A stretch of DNA of 64,000 nt from Pseudomonas denitrificans (nom. rej.) (GTDB lineage Bacteria > Pseudomonadota > Gammaproteobacteria > Pseudomonadales > Pseudomonadaceae): positions 5,928,501 through 5,992,500 of the forward strand of contig NZ_CP043626.1 of the NCBI RefSeq assembly GCF_008807415.1, written 5' to 3'. Every line of letters starts with the position of its first letter. The stretch's first letter is position 1. Positions 43,769 through 52,381 of this stretch are shown piece by piece. Both the position numbers and the translations under genes were made by a program. The notes beneath the pieces are model-generated. The model was given only the letters and a program-made list of their open reading frames with translations, made no database searches and was not told the origin of the DNA.

Positions 43769-44128
43769 GTGATCAAACCCATCGATGAAATGCTCAAGCT
43801 CTGGGCCGAAGAGATGCACAACCCGGGCAGCGCCGGTGGCGGTTATGCCGGCGGCAACCTGCTGGCGATGATGATGGCCAACAAGGGCGAGATGATTCGC
43901 GGCACGCGGGGCAGCAAGGTGATCCTCGACCGCGTTGCCGAACTGGACCTGATCATCAACCACCTGCCCGACGAGCAGAAGGACGTGGTCACCGAGCACT
44001 ACCTCAATCGCGACAGCGAGGCTTCGCAGAAGTACCGGCACTGCCGCTGCAGCCGCAACACCTTCTACCTGCGCCTGCACGTGGCGCACCAGAGCATCCA
44101 GTCGCGGCTGATGCGCCGCGTCGCCTGA
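43769..44128 (+). CDS. Probable phage late regulator (sigma-70 region 4-like, Q/ArpU type)
   Basis: A 119-residue protein, corresponding in position to PA0613. The second half (LPDEQKDVVTEHYLNRDSEA, then YRHCRCSRNTFYLRLHVAHQ) looks like a sigma-region-4 helix-turn-helix of the kind found in phage late-gene activators and antitermination proteins. GTG start at 43769 after a GGGAGAAA site. It is followed by a terminator and precedes a structural operon that itself contains terminator-like hairpins, so an antitermination role is attractive but not shown. Confidence 0.55.
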   Translation: MIKPIDEMLKLWAEEMHNPGSAGGGYAGGNLLAMMMANKGEMIRGTRGSKVILDRVAELDLIINHLPDEQKDVVTEHYLNRDSEASQKYRHCRCSRNTFYLRLHVAHQSIQSRLMRRVA

Positions 44129-44218
44129 ACCGCCCCTCCATCCGACCTGACGCCAACCGCCGAGCAGTCAAACCTCCTCGGATTGACTATCGACGCGAGG
44201 CCCGACGGGATTCTGAAG

Positions 44219-44254
44219 AGCGCCGCTTCCTGTGACAGGGACGCGGCGTTTTCT
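44219..44254 (+). terminator. Terminator after the late-regulator-like gene
   Basis: CGCCGC (44221-44226) and GCGGCG (44243-44248) form the base of a hairpin with an inner TCCTGT/ACAGGGA stem, followed by TTTTCTT. Confidence 0.75.
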
Positions 44255-44316
44255 TATGACGGTCGTTTTGACCGTTGCCAGACGGACCGCTGAGCGCCCG
44301 CTGGGTGTTTCGTTCT

Positions 44317-44604
44317 CTACAGGAGATCGTCCAGTACCTCCAGGGTACCTTGCAGCTTGTTCGCCAGTGGCTCCAGTAAACAATGCAGCTGCTCCCCGGA
44401 GAGACGTCTGGCGTGTGCCGCATCGAGTAGCTCCAGCAGCAGCTCCAAGGCGCCGCTGAGTCTGTTCAGGGAGAGCACGACATCGTCCAGGCGGGCGAGG
44501 GCAGCGGTGATACAGGTCAGGTCAGGGAGTTGCTGGTCGACGTCGACCAAGGGTGCCAAGCGGCTGTGCAGTGCAGAAAGACGAGCGACAACGCTGTTGG
44601 TCAT
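44317..44604 (-). CDS. Small helical protein, possibly DUF1484-like
   Basis: A 95-residue, Leu-rich helical protein (MTNSVVARLSALHSRLAPLV, then ALELLLELLDAAHARRLSG and a C-terminal LEPLANKLQGTLEVLDDLL). It is the only gene between prtR and the integrase element on the minus strand. The pattern recalls the DUF1484 family, but I cannot confirm this. The ATG at 44602-44604 follows a purine-rich GGAGTCACGG. Function unknown; it lies between the regulatory genes and the tailocin structural operon. Confidence 0.55.
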   Translation of the reverse strand: MTNSVVARLSALHSRLAPLVDVDQQLPDLTCITAALARLDDVVLSLNRLSGALELLLELLDAAHARRLSGEQLHCLLEPLANKLQGTLEVLDDLL

Positions 44605-45218
44605 AGCCGTGACTCCTTCGAAACGGTGCCTTTCTCCGCCCTCCCCGACGCCAATCAGGGAGGGCGGAACCGTGCGGGTTGGCGTACCAGTCGAAGAGCT
44701 GGCGTGCCCGGAGGCACCCACGCACGGCCCCACCCATAACGCAGGTGCAGCCATGCCGCGGACACAAAAAACTGCGCAAGCAGCGGCGTGTCCGCCTTCG
44801 AGTCCGGGACGCCAATCCCAGGTCGCTGGATTGACAGCGACGGACGAACCATAAAGGTCGGGTTCCAAGGCGTCAACGGCTGGGATTGTTCGGTGGACAG
44901 CGGAGGCGAGAGTGCCGATTGCGGTACCAGGACGACCTATGCCGGTGCGTCACCCTCCTATTACAGTGCGTTGCCGACGAAGCCTTGTTCCGGCGGGAAT
45001 CGGGGGGTAAAAAGTAGTCATTCTTGTAAAGGTGCGTCCCCAGGGAGCACAACGCGAAACCCCGAAAAGCCCGGCCAGTGAGCCGGGCTTTTTCATGCCC
45101 GCGTTTTTCTGATCCGTCGTTGCGGCGGGTGGCCGGCGAGGACGTCGGCAGTCATCCCCGGCTGGCTGATAGCCGCCGGTTTCGCCCGTTCGCGGGCGTC
45201 TTTATCCAAGGTGAGCCA
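44605..45218. other. Long leader region before the holin gene
   Basis: About 610 bases without a convincing gene. It contains CCGCCCTCCC/GGGAGGGCGG (about 44637-44667), a long inverted repeat, and ATTG-n-GT sequences at 44885 and 44918 that resemble PrtN P-box units, though I cannot confirm the repeat spacing. There is also a weak promoter-like TTGTTC-17-TAAAAA (44985-45013) and a terminator at 45067-45095. A 97-codon frame (44788-45081) is present but unsupported. The late promoter of the tailocin is probably here. Confidence 0.45.
45067..45095 (+). terminator. Terminator-like hairpin upstream of the holin gene
   Basis: AAGCCCGGC (45067-45075) and GCCGGGCTT (45082-45090) are followed by TTTTTC. 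It lies between the presumed late promoter and the first structural gene, a position suited to antitermination. Confidence 0.75.
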
Positions 45219-45563
45219 ATGGGCAACGAACCTCAGACCCTGGCCGACGTGCCTTTGTGGGGGCTGATCCTGCTCGCCGTCGCGGGCGGCATCAGCGGTG
45301 AAATGTGGCGCGCCGACAAGGCGGGCCTGGGCGGCTGGCGGTTGCTGCGGCGGCTGGCGCTGCGCTCAGGCGCCTCCATCGTCTGCGGCATGGCAGTGAT
45401 GTTCCTGGCCATGGCCTGCGGTGCCTCGCTGACCCTGGCTGCCGCGATCGGCAGCCTGACCGCGGCGGCCGGCGCGGAGATTGCCGTCGGCCTTTATGAA
45501 CGCTGGGCGGCAAAGCGCCTGGGTGTCTGCGAGTTGCCGCCGAGCGAGCGCGGACCAGAGTGA
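45219..45563 (+). CDS. Tailocin holin
   Basis: A 114-residue membrane protein with two hydrophobic segments (VPLWGLILLAVAGGISGEM; ASIVCGMAVMFLAMACGASL, continuing) and a charged C-terminus, the look of a class II holin. It occupies the holin position of the P. aeruginosa R-pyocin cluster (PA0614). The ATG at 45219 follows AAGGTGAG. It would open the inner membrane so the endolysin encoded at 56977 can reach the wall. Confidence 0.8.
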   Translation: MGNEPQTLADVPLWGLILLAVAGGISGEMWRADKAGLGGWRLLRRLALRSGASIVCGMAVMFLAMACGASLTLAAAIGSLTAAAGAEIAVGLYERWAAKRLGVCELPPSERGPE

Positions 45564-45580
45564 AGCAGCAAGGAGACGAC

Positions 45581-46111
45581 ATGTCCGAACAACCTTTGAC
45601 CCTGGCCCTGTTGCTCGATGCGGTCGAACAGACGCTGACCGCACGACTGGGCGAGATCGGCGCTTATCTGCGCGGCCCGCTGAAGCAGGTCCCGGCAACA
45701 CTCCCCGCGCTGGCGCTGGAGTATGCCGGGATGCTTCCGGGCCAGGACCCTGGCAATGGCCAGACGGCACTTATCTGTCGGCTGCAGGCGCGCCTGCTGG
45801 TGGCGCGCGACGATGCCGTGGCCGAGGAACTGGCGCTGCGCAATGTCGCGGCGCTGGCGGTACTGCTGCGTGCACAGAACTGGGGGCTGGAACTGGAGCC
45901 GGTGAGCTTCATCCAGGCCCAGCCGGAGCTCGACAACCCGCTGCTCGCGGCCTGCCGCGTGTGGTTGGTCGAATGGCGGCAGCCCGTGTTGCTGGGCGAG
46001 GCCGAGTGGCCCTGGGAGGACCAGCCGCCGGGCAGCCTCAGGCTCGGCTTCGACCCGCAGACCGGCCCCGGCCACGAGGACGACTACTTTGATCCGGGAG
46101 CCCTGCAATGA
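45581..46111 (+). CDS. R-tailocin conserved protein (PA0615 position)
   Basis: A 176-residue protein beginning MSEQPLTLALLLDAVEQTL. It sits between holin and baseplate spike, as PA0615 does in P. aeruginosa, and overlaps the next gene by four bases. An acidic, Pro-rich C-terminus ends FDPGALQ. Its size and alpha/beta character resemble phage tail-terminator proteins, but I cannot assign a function. AAGGAGACGAC supports the start. Confidence 0.7.
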   Translation: MSEQPLTLALLLDAVEQTLTARLGEIGAYLRGPLKQVPATLPALALEYAGMLPGQDPGNGQTALICRLQARLLVARDDAVAEELALRNVAALAVLLRAQNWGLELEPVSFIQAQPELDNPLLAACRVWLVEWRQPVLLGEAEWPWEDQPPGSLRLGFDPQTGPGHEDDYFDPGALQ

Positions 46112-46671
46112 ATCAGGACTATGTGAGTGCCGAGCACGATCGCATGCTCGCGGCCCTGGTCATGCCCTGCGAAGTGGTGGCCGTGGATCTGGCGGCGGCG
46201 CGGGTGCGCGTGCGCTCCGGCGAGTGGACCAGCGCCTGGGTGCGCTGGCATGCCCAGGCCGCCGGCGCCGCGCGGCACTGGCGTGCGCCGAGCCTGGGCG
46301 AGCAGGGCGTGCTGCTCAGTCCGTCCGGCGTGGCGGCCATGGGCACCTTCGTGCCGGGGCTGTTCGGCGCGGCCTCGGCGCCGCCGAACAATCGCGGCGA
46401 GGTGGAGAGCTGGCATTTCCCTGATGGCGCGGTGCTCAGCTACGACTGGCAGGCGCACCGCTATGACCTGCAGCTGCCCGCCGGCAGCGCCACGGTGAAA
46501 GTCGGTGGCACGCAGGTGGTGATCGACCCTGGAGCGGTGGCTGTCACCGCCGCCAGCATCCAGCTGAGCGGCCCGGTGAGCATCCAGGGCGCGCTGACGG
46601 TGAACGGCAACATCAGCAGCACCGGTTCGATCATGGACACCGCCGGCAACAGCAACCACCACACCCATTGA
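46108..46671 (+). CDS. Baseplate assembly protein V / spike (gpV-like)
   Basis: A 187-residue P2 gpV-type spike. The N-terminal OB-fold (VVAVDLAAARVRVRSGEW) is followed by a GEQGVLLSPSG loop, a beta-helix (SIQLSGPVSIQGALTVNGN) and an end in NHHTH, whose His residues bind the iron ion at the needle tip in P2-like spikes. Trimeric spike at the centre of the baseplate that punctures the outer membrane. Confidence 0.93.
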   Translation: MNQDYVSAEHDRMLAALVMPCEVVAVDLAAARVRVRSGEWTSAWVRWHAQAAGAARHWRAPSLGEQGVLLSPSGVAAMGTFVPGLFGAASAPPNNRGEVESWHFPDGAVLSYDWQAHRYDLQLPAGSATVKVGGTQVVIDPGAVAVTAASIQLSGPVSIQGALTVNGNISSTGSIMDTAGNSNHHTH

Positions 46672-46692
46672 AGTCGGTTCGACTTCCAACCC

Positions 46693-46720
46693 AGGCCCGC
46701 CTCGCGCGGGCCTCTGCATT
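46693..46720 (+). terminator. Hairpin between spike and gpW genes
   Basis: AGGCCCGC and GCGGGCCT (46693-46700 with 46706-46713) form a strong stem. The T-tract after it is poor (CTGCATTT), so it may attenuate transcription or protect mRNA rather than terminate. Confidence 0.45.
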
Positions 46721-46781
46721 TCTGGAGACCTGCCATGGGCAACTTTTCCCGTGCGCACCCTGAGCGACGGAGGGCGCGGCC

Positions 46782-47108
46782 ATGATCGGCATGGATCGAC
46801 GCAACGGCCAGCCGCTGAGCGCGCTGGCGCACCTGAAGCAATCCATCGAGGACATCCTCACCACCCCGCTGGGCAGCCGGCGCATGCGCCCCGAGTACGG
46901 CAGCCGCCTGCGGCGCATGGTTGACCTGCCGATGACCGAAGGCTGGAAGGGCGCGGTACAGGCTGAAGTGGCCCGCGCCGTCGGCCGCTGGGAGCCCCGT
47001 CTGCGCCTGAGTTCGGTGCAGGTGGTGGCAGTGGTCGCCGGCAGCGTTTCGCTGCGCCTGCGCGGCGTCTACCTGGGCGACGAGATCGGACTGGAGGTGG
47101 CGGCATGA
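46782..47108 (+). CDS. Baseplate wedge protein W (gp25-like)
   Basis: A 108-residue protein of the gpW/gp25 family, recognised by SIEDILTTPLGSRRMRPEYG. The conserved EPRLRLSSV-like segment (WEPRLRLSSVQ) is the core of the family fold. It primes sheath polymerisation in contractile systems. The four-base overlap with gpJ at its end couples the two baseplate proteins. Confidence 0.92.
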   Translation: MIGMDRRNGQPLSALAHLKQSIEDILTTPLGSRRMRPEYGSRLRRMVDLPMTEGWKGAVQAEVARAVGRWEPRLRLSSVQVVAVVAGSVSLRLRGVYLGDEIGLEVAA

Positions 47109-47995
47109 GCCTGATCGACCTGTCCCAACTGCCCGCTCCCACGGTCGTGGAGAACCTCGACTACGAGACGCTCTACGAAGAGCTGCTGGCGGATTTTCGC
47201 GGCTCCATGGGCGAAGGCTGGACCGCTGCGGTGGAGTCCGATCCGGTGGTCAAGCTGCTCGAGCTGGCGGCCTATCGGGAGCTGCTGCTGCGCGCGCGGA
47301 TCAACGATGCCGCCCGCGCGGTGATGCTCGGTTATGCGACACAGGGCGACCTCGATCAACTGGCCGCCGGCTACAACGTGAAGCGCCTGGTGATCCAGCA
47401 GGCGGATGCCACGACCTCGCCACCGACTCCGGCCGTGCTGGAGGGCGATGACTCGCTGCGCAATCGCACGCAACTGGCCTTCGACCAGCTCTCGGTGGCC
47501 GGCCCACGCAATGCCTACGTGGCCTTTGCGCTTGGCGCCGACGGGCGTATTGCCGATGCCTCGGCGATCAGTCCGCAGCCGTGCGAGGCGCTGGTCAGCG
47601 TGCTGTCTTCCGAAGGCAATGGCGCGGCGTCGGCCGACCTGCTGGATGCCGTGCGCAAGGCGCTGAACGACGAAGACGTGCGCCCGGTCGGCGACCGTCT
47701 CACCGTACAGTCCGCAACCATCGTGCCCTACCAGGTCGATGCGCTGCTCTACATCTATCCGGGCCCGGAAGCCGAGCTGATCCAGCAGGCCGCCGAGGCG
47801 TCGCTGCAGACCTACATCGCGACCCAGCGCCGTATCGGACGCGACATCCGCCGCAGCGCATTGTTCGCCGCGCTGCATGTGGAAGGCGTGCAGCGCGTGG
47901 AGCTGGCCAAGCCGGCTGCCGACGTGGTGCTCGATTCGACCCAGGCGGCGTACTGCAGCGGCTACCAGATCCGCGTGGGAGGTTCGGATGAGTAG
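47105..47995 (+). CDS. Baseplate protein J
   Basis: A 296-residue baseplate wedge protein of the gpJ/gp6 family. Characteristic are LPAPTVVENLDYETLYEEL, VVKLLELAAYRELLLRARIN and the GYATQGDLDQLA segment. It dimerises around the hub and triggers baseplate expansion in phage P2-type tails. It overlaps gpI by eight bases. Confidence 0.93.
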   Translation: MSLIDLSQLPAPTVVENLDYETLYEELLADFRGSMGEGWTAAVESDPVVKLLELAAYRELLLRARINDAARAVMLGYATQGDLDQLAAGYNVKRLVIQQADATTSPPTPAVLEGDDSLRNRTQLAFDQLSVAGPRNAYVAFALGADGRIADASAISPQPCEALVSVLSSEGNGAASADLLDAVRKALNDEDVRPVGDRLTVQSATIVPYQVDALLYIYPGPEAELIQQAAEASLQTYIATQRRIGRDIRRSALFAALHVEGVQRVELAKPAADVVLDSTQAAYCSGYQIRVGGSDE

Positions 47996-48602
47996 CCGCC
48001 TGCTGCCTATCAACTCGACGTCGCTGGAGCGGGTACTGGCGGACGTACAGGTCGCCGACCTGCCGGTGCCACTGCGTGAGCTGATGGACCCGCAACGCTG
48101 CCCCGTCGCGCTGCTGCCCTATCTGGCCTGGGCCTGGTCGGTGGACCGCTGGGATCCGGCGTGGAACGAGGCGGTGAAGCGCAAGGCGGTGGCTGCAGCC
48201 TTCCGCATCCACCAGCACAAGGGAACCATCGCCGCGCTGCGGCGGGTGATCGAGCCGCTGGGTTACCTGATCGAGATCATCGAGTGGTGGCAGGGCTCGC
48301 CCATGGGCGAGCCGGGCACCTTCCGCCTGCGCATCGGCGTGCTCGACAGCGGTATCAGCGAGGAGATGTACCAGGAGGTGGAGCGCCTGATCGAAGACGC
48401 CAAACCGCTCACGCGACACCTCATCGGGCTGGATATCAGCCTGGAATCCCAGGGGCGGATCACCGTCGGCTCCGGGCAATACGACGGCGACATCGTCACC
48501 GTCTACCCCTACCTCCCGGACGTGATCGAAGCGATCGGCAGCCACGGCTTGCCGGGCCGGGAACACACCATCGATAGCTTGAGTGTCTACCCATGGCAGT
48601 AA
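47988..48602 (+). CDS. Tail protein I
   Basis: A 204-residue gpI-family protein. LLPYLAWAWSVDRWDPAWNE is the family signature, followed by KGTIAALRRVIEPLG. It links baseplate wedges to the tail fibres. The ATG at 47988 lies inside the end of gpJ, and the gene overlaps the fibre gene by ten bases. Confidence 0.92.
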   Translation: MSSRLLPINSTSLERVLADVQVADLPVPLRELMDPQRCPVALLPYLAWAWSVDRWDPAWNEAVKRKAVAAAFRIHQHKGTIAALRRVIEPLGYLIEIIEWWQGSPMGEPGTFRLRIGVLDSGISEEMYQEVERLIEDAKPLTRHLIGLDISLESQGRITVGSGQYDGDIVTVYPYLPDVIEAIGSHGLPGREHTIDSLSVYPWQ

Positions 48603-50521
48603 CCTACTACGCACTTCTCACCACGATCGGTGCCGGCAAGCTGGCGAATGCCACCGCGCTGGGCACTACCCTGAAAATCACCCAGCTCGCCGTGGGCGAC
48701 GGCGGCGGCAACGTGCCGACTCCCGACGCGAGCCGTACCCAACTGGTCAACGAAGTCCGCCGCGCGCCGCTGAACCGCCTGAGCATCGACCCGGCGAACA
48801 GCGCGCAGATCATCGCCGAACAGGTCATCCCCGAGGACGTGGGCGGCTGGTGGATCCGCGAGATGGGCCTGTACGACGAAGCCGGCGCGCTGATTGCCTA
48901 CGCCAACTGTGCGCCATCCTACAAACCGCAACTGGCCGAAGGCAGCGGCCGCACCCAGACCGTGCGCATCGTGCTGATCGTCAGCAATGCCGCGTCGGTG
49001 GAACTGAAGATCGATCCGAGCGTGGTGCTGGCGACGCGGGAGTATGTGGATAATTCCATTGTCACGGCGCTGAACCGGTTGGACTACAAACAGTCCGTGC
49101 GCGCTGCGACCACTGCGAGTATCACGCTGAGCGGACTGCAGACAGTCGATGGTGTCGCGCTCGCGGCGGGTGACCGTGTGCTGGTGAAGAACCAGGCCAG
49201 CGCCGTGGACAATGGGCTGTATGTCGTTGCCGCCGGTGTCTGGAAACGCGCGACCGATGCAGACGAGAACAGCGAGGTCACTCCGGGCCTGACTGTTACG
49301 GTTGAGAGCGGTACTGCGCAGGCGGACAGCGTCTGGCAGTTGGTGACCGATGGCGCGATTGTCCTGGGCACCACGTCGCTGGCGTTCCAGAACATTACCA
49401 ATGGATTGGCGAAGCTGGCGTCTCCGGCGTTTTCCGGCTCGCCTACAGCTCCGAACCCTGTTCAAGGCGATCTGTCCTCTCGCCTGGCTACTACCTCGTA
49501 TGTTCGGAACCTGGTCGCCGGGAGTATGAGCAAGTCTGTTGCTGGCGGGGATGACGTAACCCTGACGGCTGATGAAGCAGGGTACGGCATGCTGACCTTT
49601 ACTGGCGCGCTTACGGCCAATATCAGCGTGATTGTGCCCAGCGTCTATCGGCAATGGGTGGTGCACAACCGCACCAGTGGACCCTTCACGCTGACGCTGA
49701 AAACATTGACTGGTAGCGGCGTGCCTGTAACCCAAGGTCGACAGCGAATGCTGGTCTGCAACACCGTGGATGTGTATTCGCCTGAGCTTGACTTTGTGAA
49801 TACGCCTTTGCAGGGAAGTCCGACGGCACCCACAGCCCCATTGTTCGATGCAACGACACGAGTTGCATCGACTGAATTTGTGCAGAGGGCTGTTGGAAAC
49901 TTTGCCAATACCCGTTCCATTCAGGCCGCAACGTTATTGTCTTCGGCTGATTGTGGGCTTGCGATCGGTCTTGGTGGAGGCGTGGAGTATACCGTAACCT
50001 TGCCGAACCCCGCTGATGTGGTACCGGGAGCAACGATTGCAATGCACTGTCGAGCGACGGTCCCCATAACAGTGGCAAGCAAAAGCGGCAACCAGATCAG
50101 TCCTGAGGGAAACCTGCTCGGCAGCATCAAGTTGTTGAACGGAGAAAGTGTCCTCTTTGTACGCGAAGGAGGTATCTGGGCAGTTCACGGGGTTGCGGCG
50201 CTAAAATACTCCGTGGGCATGTCAGCTTTTCAGGGATCCAATGGATACCAAAGGCTTCCGAGCGGTTTGATCATTCAGTGGGGCGCGAATTCCACAGCGA
50301 TAGGAGCAGCGTCGGGAAACTTCTCTTTTTCCGCTCCATTTCCTTCTGCGTGCCTACAAATAGTGGCGACTGACTCCGGCAATAGCTGCATTCCAGTTGG
50401 AGTATCGGCCATCAGTAACTCCCAGTTCATCTTGTACCGAGCCGGAAAGGTCTACACGAACACCGGTGATCTGGTGGTTCCTGGAACCGTGGCGTTCCGA
50501 TGGTTCGCCATTGGGTTCTAG
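48593..50521 (+). CDS. Tail fibre protein (receptor-binding, gpH-like)
   Basis: A 642-residue fibre. The N-terminal part (about 1-150) is the tail-collar fibre domain that attaches to the baseplate (YYALLTTIGAGKLANA, GGWWIREMGLYDEAG). A repeat-like shaft follows (LDYKQSVRAATTASITL, DRVLVKNQASAVDNG) with two copies of a SPTAP...ATTxYV/ASTEFV unit near 285 and 405. The C-terminal tip (LPSGLIIQWGAN to VAFRWFAIGF) resembles gp53-like fibre ends. G+C falls from 39/60 in the N-terminal part to about 30-33/60 near the end, suggesting an exchanged tip. No chaperone gene follows. Confidence 0.9.
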   Translation: MAVTYYALLTTIGAGKLANATALGTTLKITQLAVGDGGGNVPTPDASRTQLVNEVRRAPLNRLSIDPANSAQIIAEQVIPEDVGGWWIREMGLYDEAGALIAYANCAPSYKPQLAEGSGRTQTVRIVLIVSNAASVELKIDPSVVLATREYVDNSIVTALNRLDYKQSVRAATTASITLSGLQTVDGVALAAGDRVLVKNQASAVDNGLYVVAAGVWKRATDADENSEVTPGLTVTVESGTAQADSVWQLVTDGAIVLGTTSLAFQNITNGLAKLASPAFSGSPTAPNPVQGDLSSRLATTSYVRNLVAGSMSKSVAGGDDVTLTADEAGYGMLTFTGALTANISVIVPSVYRQWVVHNRTSGPFTLTLKTLTGSGVPVTQGRQRMLVCNTVDVYSPELDFVNTPLQGSPTAPTAPLFDATTRVASTEFVQRAVGNFANTRSIQAATLLSSADCGLAIGLGGGVEYTVTLPNPADVVPGATIAMHCRATVPITVASKSGNQISPEGNLLGSIKLLNGESVLFVREGGIWAVHGVAALKYSVGMSAFQGSNGYQRLPSGLIIQWGANSTAIGAASGNFSFSAPFPSACLQIVATDSGNSCIPVGVSAISNSQFILYRAGKVYTNTGDLVVPGTVAFRWFAIGF

Positions 50522-50651
50522 ATCAATGGAGTGGGCAGTCTGCAAGGAGTGCTACGGCGATGTTCGTCTTGTGTTAACTGCGAATAGCCAATTGTTTACT
50601 TGATTACCTCTGAGTACTGCCCTTCGCACCTCGCGACCAGGGCAAACCACC

Positions 50652-50676
50652 CAACCGCCTCCCGGCGGTTTTTTTA
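50652..50676 (+). terminator. Terminator between fibre and sheath genes
   Basis: AACCGCC (50653-50659) and GGCGGTT (50664-50670) with a TCCC loop are followed by TTTTT. A textbook intrinsic terminator in the middle of the structural operon. The 170 bases between the fibre stop and the sheath start hold nothing else I can identify. Confidence 0.8.
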
Positions 50677-50693
50677 TGTCTGGAGAAAACCCT

Positions 50694-51854
50694 ATGAGCT
50701 TCTTTCACGGCGTCACCGTGACCAATGTCGACGTCGGTGCGCGCACCATTGCGCTGCCGTCGTCCTCGATCATCGGCCTGGTGGACACCTTCACCCCCGA
50801 TGCCAAGCTGACCGCGCAGGCCGATGTGCCGGTGCTGCTCACCAGCCTGCGTGAAGCCGCCGCCGCGTTCGGCACTGCCTCGGCGATCTACAAGTCCTGC
50901 ACCGCCATCTTCACCCAGTCCGCTGCGGTGGTCGTGGCGGTGGGCGTGGCGAAAGTCGAGGATGCTGCGCAGCTGACTTCCGCGATCATCGGCACCGTCA
51001 CCGAAGCAGGCCAGCGTACCGGCCTGCAGGCGCTGCTCGACGGCAAGTCGCGCTTCAACGCCCAGCCGCGCCTGCTGGTCGCGCCGAAGCATTCCGCCAC
51101 CCAGGCGGTGGCCACCGCCATGGGCGCGCTGGCCGAGAAGCTGCGCGCCATCGCCATCGTCGACGGCCCGAACACCACCGACGAGGCGGCCATCGCCTAC
51201 GCCGGCGAGTTCGGCAGCAAGCGCATCTACCTGGTCGATCCGGGTGTGCAGTACTGGGATACCGCCAGCAGCGCCACCGTCGATGCGCCGGCCTCGGCCA
51301 ACGCCGCCGCGCTGTTCGCCTGGACCGACAGCCAGTACGGCTTCTGGTCCTCGCCGTCGAACAAGGAGCTGCTCGGCATCACCGGCACCGGCCGGCCGAT
51401 CGAGTTCCTCGACGGCGACGAGACCTGCCGCGCCAACCTGCTGAACAACGCCAACATCACCACCATCATCCGTGACGACGGCTACCGCCTGTGGGGCAAC
51501 CGCACCCTCTCCAGCGATGCCAAGTGGGCCTTCGTGACCCGTGTGCGGACCATGGACATGGTGATGGACGCGATCCTCGCCGGGCACAAGTGGGCGGTCG
51601 ACCGCGGCATCACCAAGACCTACGTGAAGGACGTCACCGAGGGCCTGCAGGCCTTCATGCGCGACCTGAAGAATCAGGGCGCGGTGATCGACTTCGAGGT
51701 CTACGCCGACCCGGAACTCAACACCGCCAGCCAACTGGCCCAGGGCAAGGTGTACTGGAACATCCGCTTCACCGACGTACCGCCTGCCGAGAACCCCAAC
51801 TTCCGCGTCGAGGTGACCGACCAATGGCTCACCGAAGTCCTGGACGCAGCTTAA
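50694..51854 (+). CDS. Contractile tail sheath protein (FI-like)
   Basis: A 386-residue sheath protein of the P2 FI family, typified by FFHGVTVTNVDVGARTI, VDTFTPDA and the C-terminal domain with MDMVMDAILAGHKWAVDRG and EVYADPELNTA. It forms the outer tube that contracts and drives the core through the target envelope. The ATG at 50694 with TGGAGAAAA is chosen over an in-frame ATG six codons upstream. Confidence 0.95.
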   Translation: MSFFHGVTVTNVDVGARTIALPSSSIIGLVDTFTPDAKLTAQADVPVLLTSLREAAAAFGTASAIYKSCTAIFTQSAAVVVAVGVAKVEDAAQLTSAIIGTVTEAGQRTGLQALLDGKSRFNAQPRLLVAPKHSATQAVATAMGALAEKLRAIAIVDGPNTTDEAAIAYAGEFGSKRIYLVDPGVQYWDTASSATVDAPASANAAALFAWTDSQYGFWSSPSNKELLGITGTGRPIEFLDGDETCRANLLNNANITTIIRDDGYRLWGNRTLSSDAKWAFVTRVRTMDMVMDAILAGHKWAVDRGITKTYVKDVTEGLQAFMRDLKNQGAVIDFEVYADPELNTASQLAQGKVYWNIRFTDVPPAENPNFRVEVTDQWLTEVLDAA

Positions 51855-51866
51855 GGAGAACCCCAG

Positions 51867-52370
51867 ATGATTCCGCAGATCCTCACCAACACCAACCTCT
51901 TCGTCGACGGCGTCAGCTTTGCCGGTGACGTGCCGTCCCTGACCCTGCCGACCCTCAAGGTGAAGACCCAGGAGTACCGTGCCGGCGGCATGGACGCTCC
52001 GGTCCTGCTCGACGTCGGCCTGGAAGCCATGGAGGCCAAGTTCACCACCAACGGCGCGCGCCGCGAGGCCATGAAGTTCTTCGGCCTGAGCGACCAGGGT
52101 TCCTTCAACGGCACCTTCCGCGGCTCCTTCAAGACCCAGAAGGGCGGCACCGTGCCGGTGGTCGCCACGGTCCGCGGCCTGCTCAAGGAGATCAATCCGG
52201 GCGACTGGAAGGCCGGTGACCTGGCCGCCTGTACCTACAGCGTGGCCGTCTCCTACTACAAGCTGGAAGTCGAGGGCCGCGAGATGTTCGAGATCGACCC
52301 GGCCAATTCGGTGCGCAAGATCGACGGCGTCGACCAGCTCGCCGCCATGCGTAACGACCTGGGCGTCTGA
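51867..52370 (+). CDS. Tail tube protein (FII-like)
   Basis: A 167-residue tail tube protein of the P2 FII family (NLFVDGVSFAGDVPSLTLP at the N-terminus, GFLKEINPG-like LLKEINPGDWKAGD in the middle). It builds the rigid inner tube. AGGAGAA lies before the ATG. It is 12 bases after the sheath gene and 11 before gpE. Confidence 0.94.
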   Translation: MIPQILTNTNLFVDGVSFAGDVPSLTLPTLKVKTQEYRAGGMDAPVLLDVGLEAMEAKFTTNGARREAMKFFGLSDQGSFNGTFRGSFKTQKGGTVPVVATVRGLLKEINPGDWKAGDLAACTYSVAVSYYKLEVEGREMFEIDPANSVRKIDGVDQLAAMRNDLGV

Positions 52371-52381
52371 GGAGAACCGTG

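Noticed and set aside
44788..45081. A 97-codon frame before the holin gene
   Set aside because: GTG start without a clear ribosome binding site, ends inside a terminator stem, no similarity recognised; more likely leader sequence.
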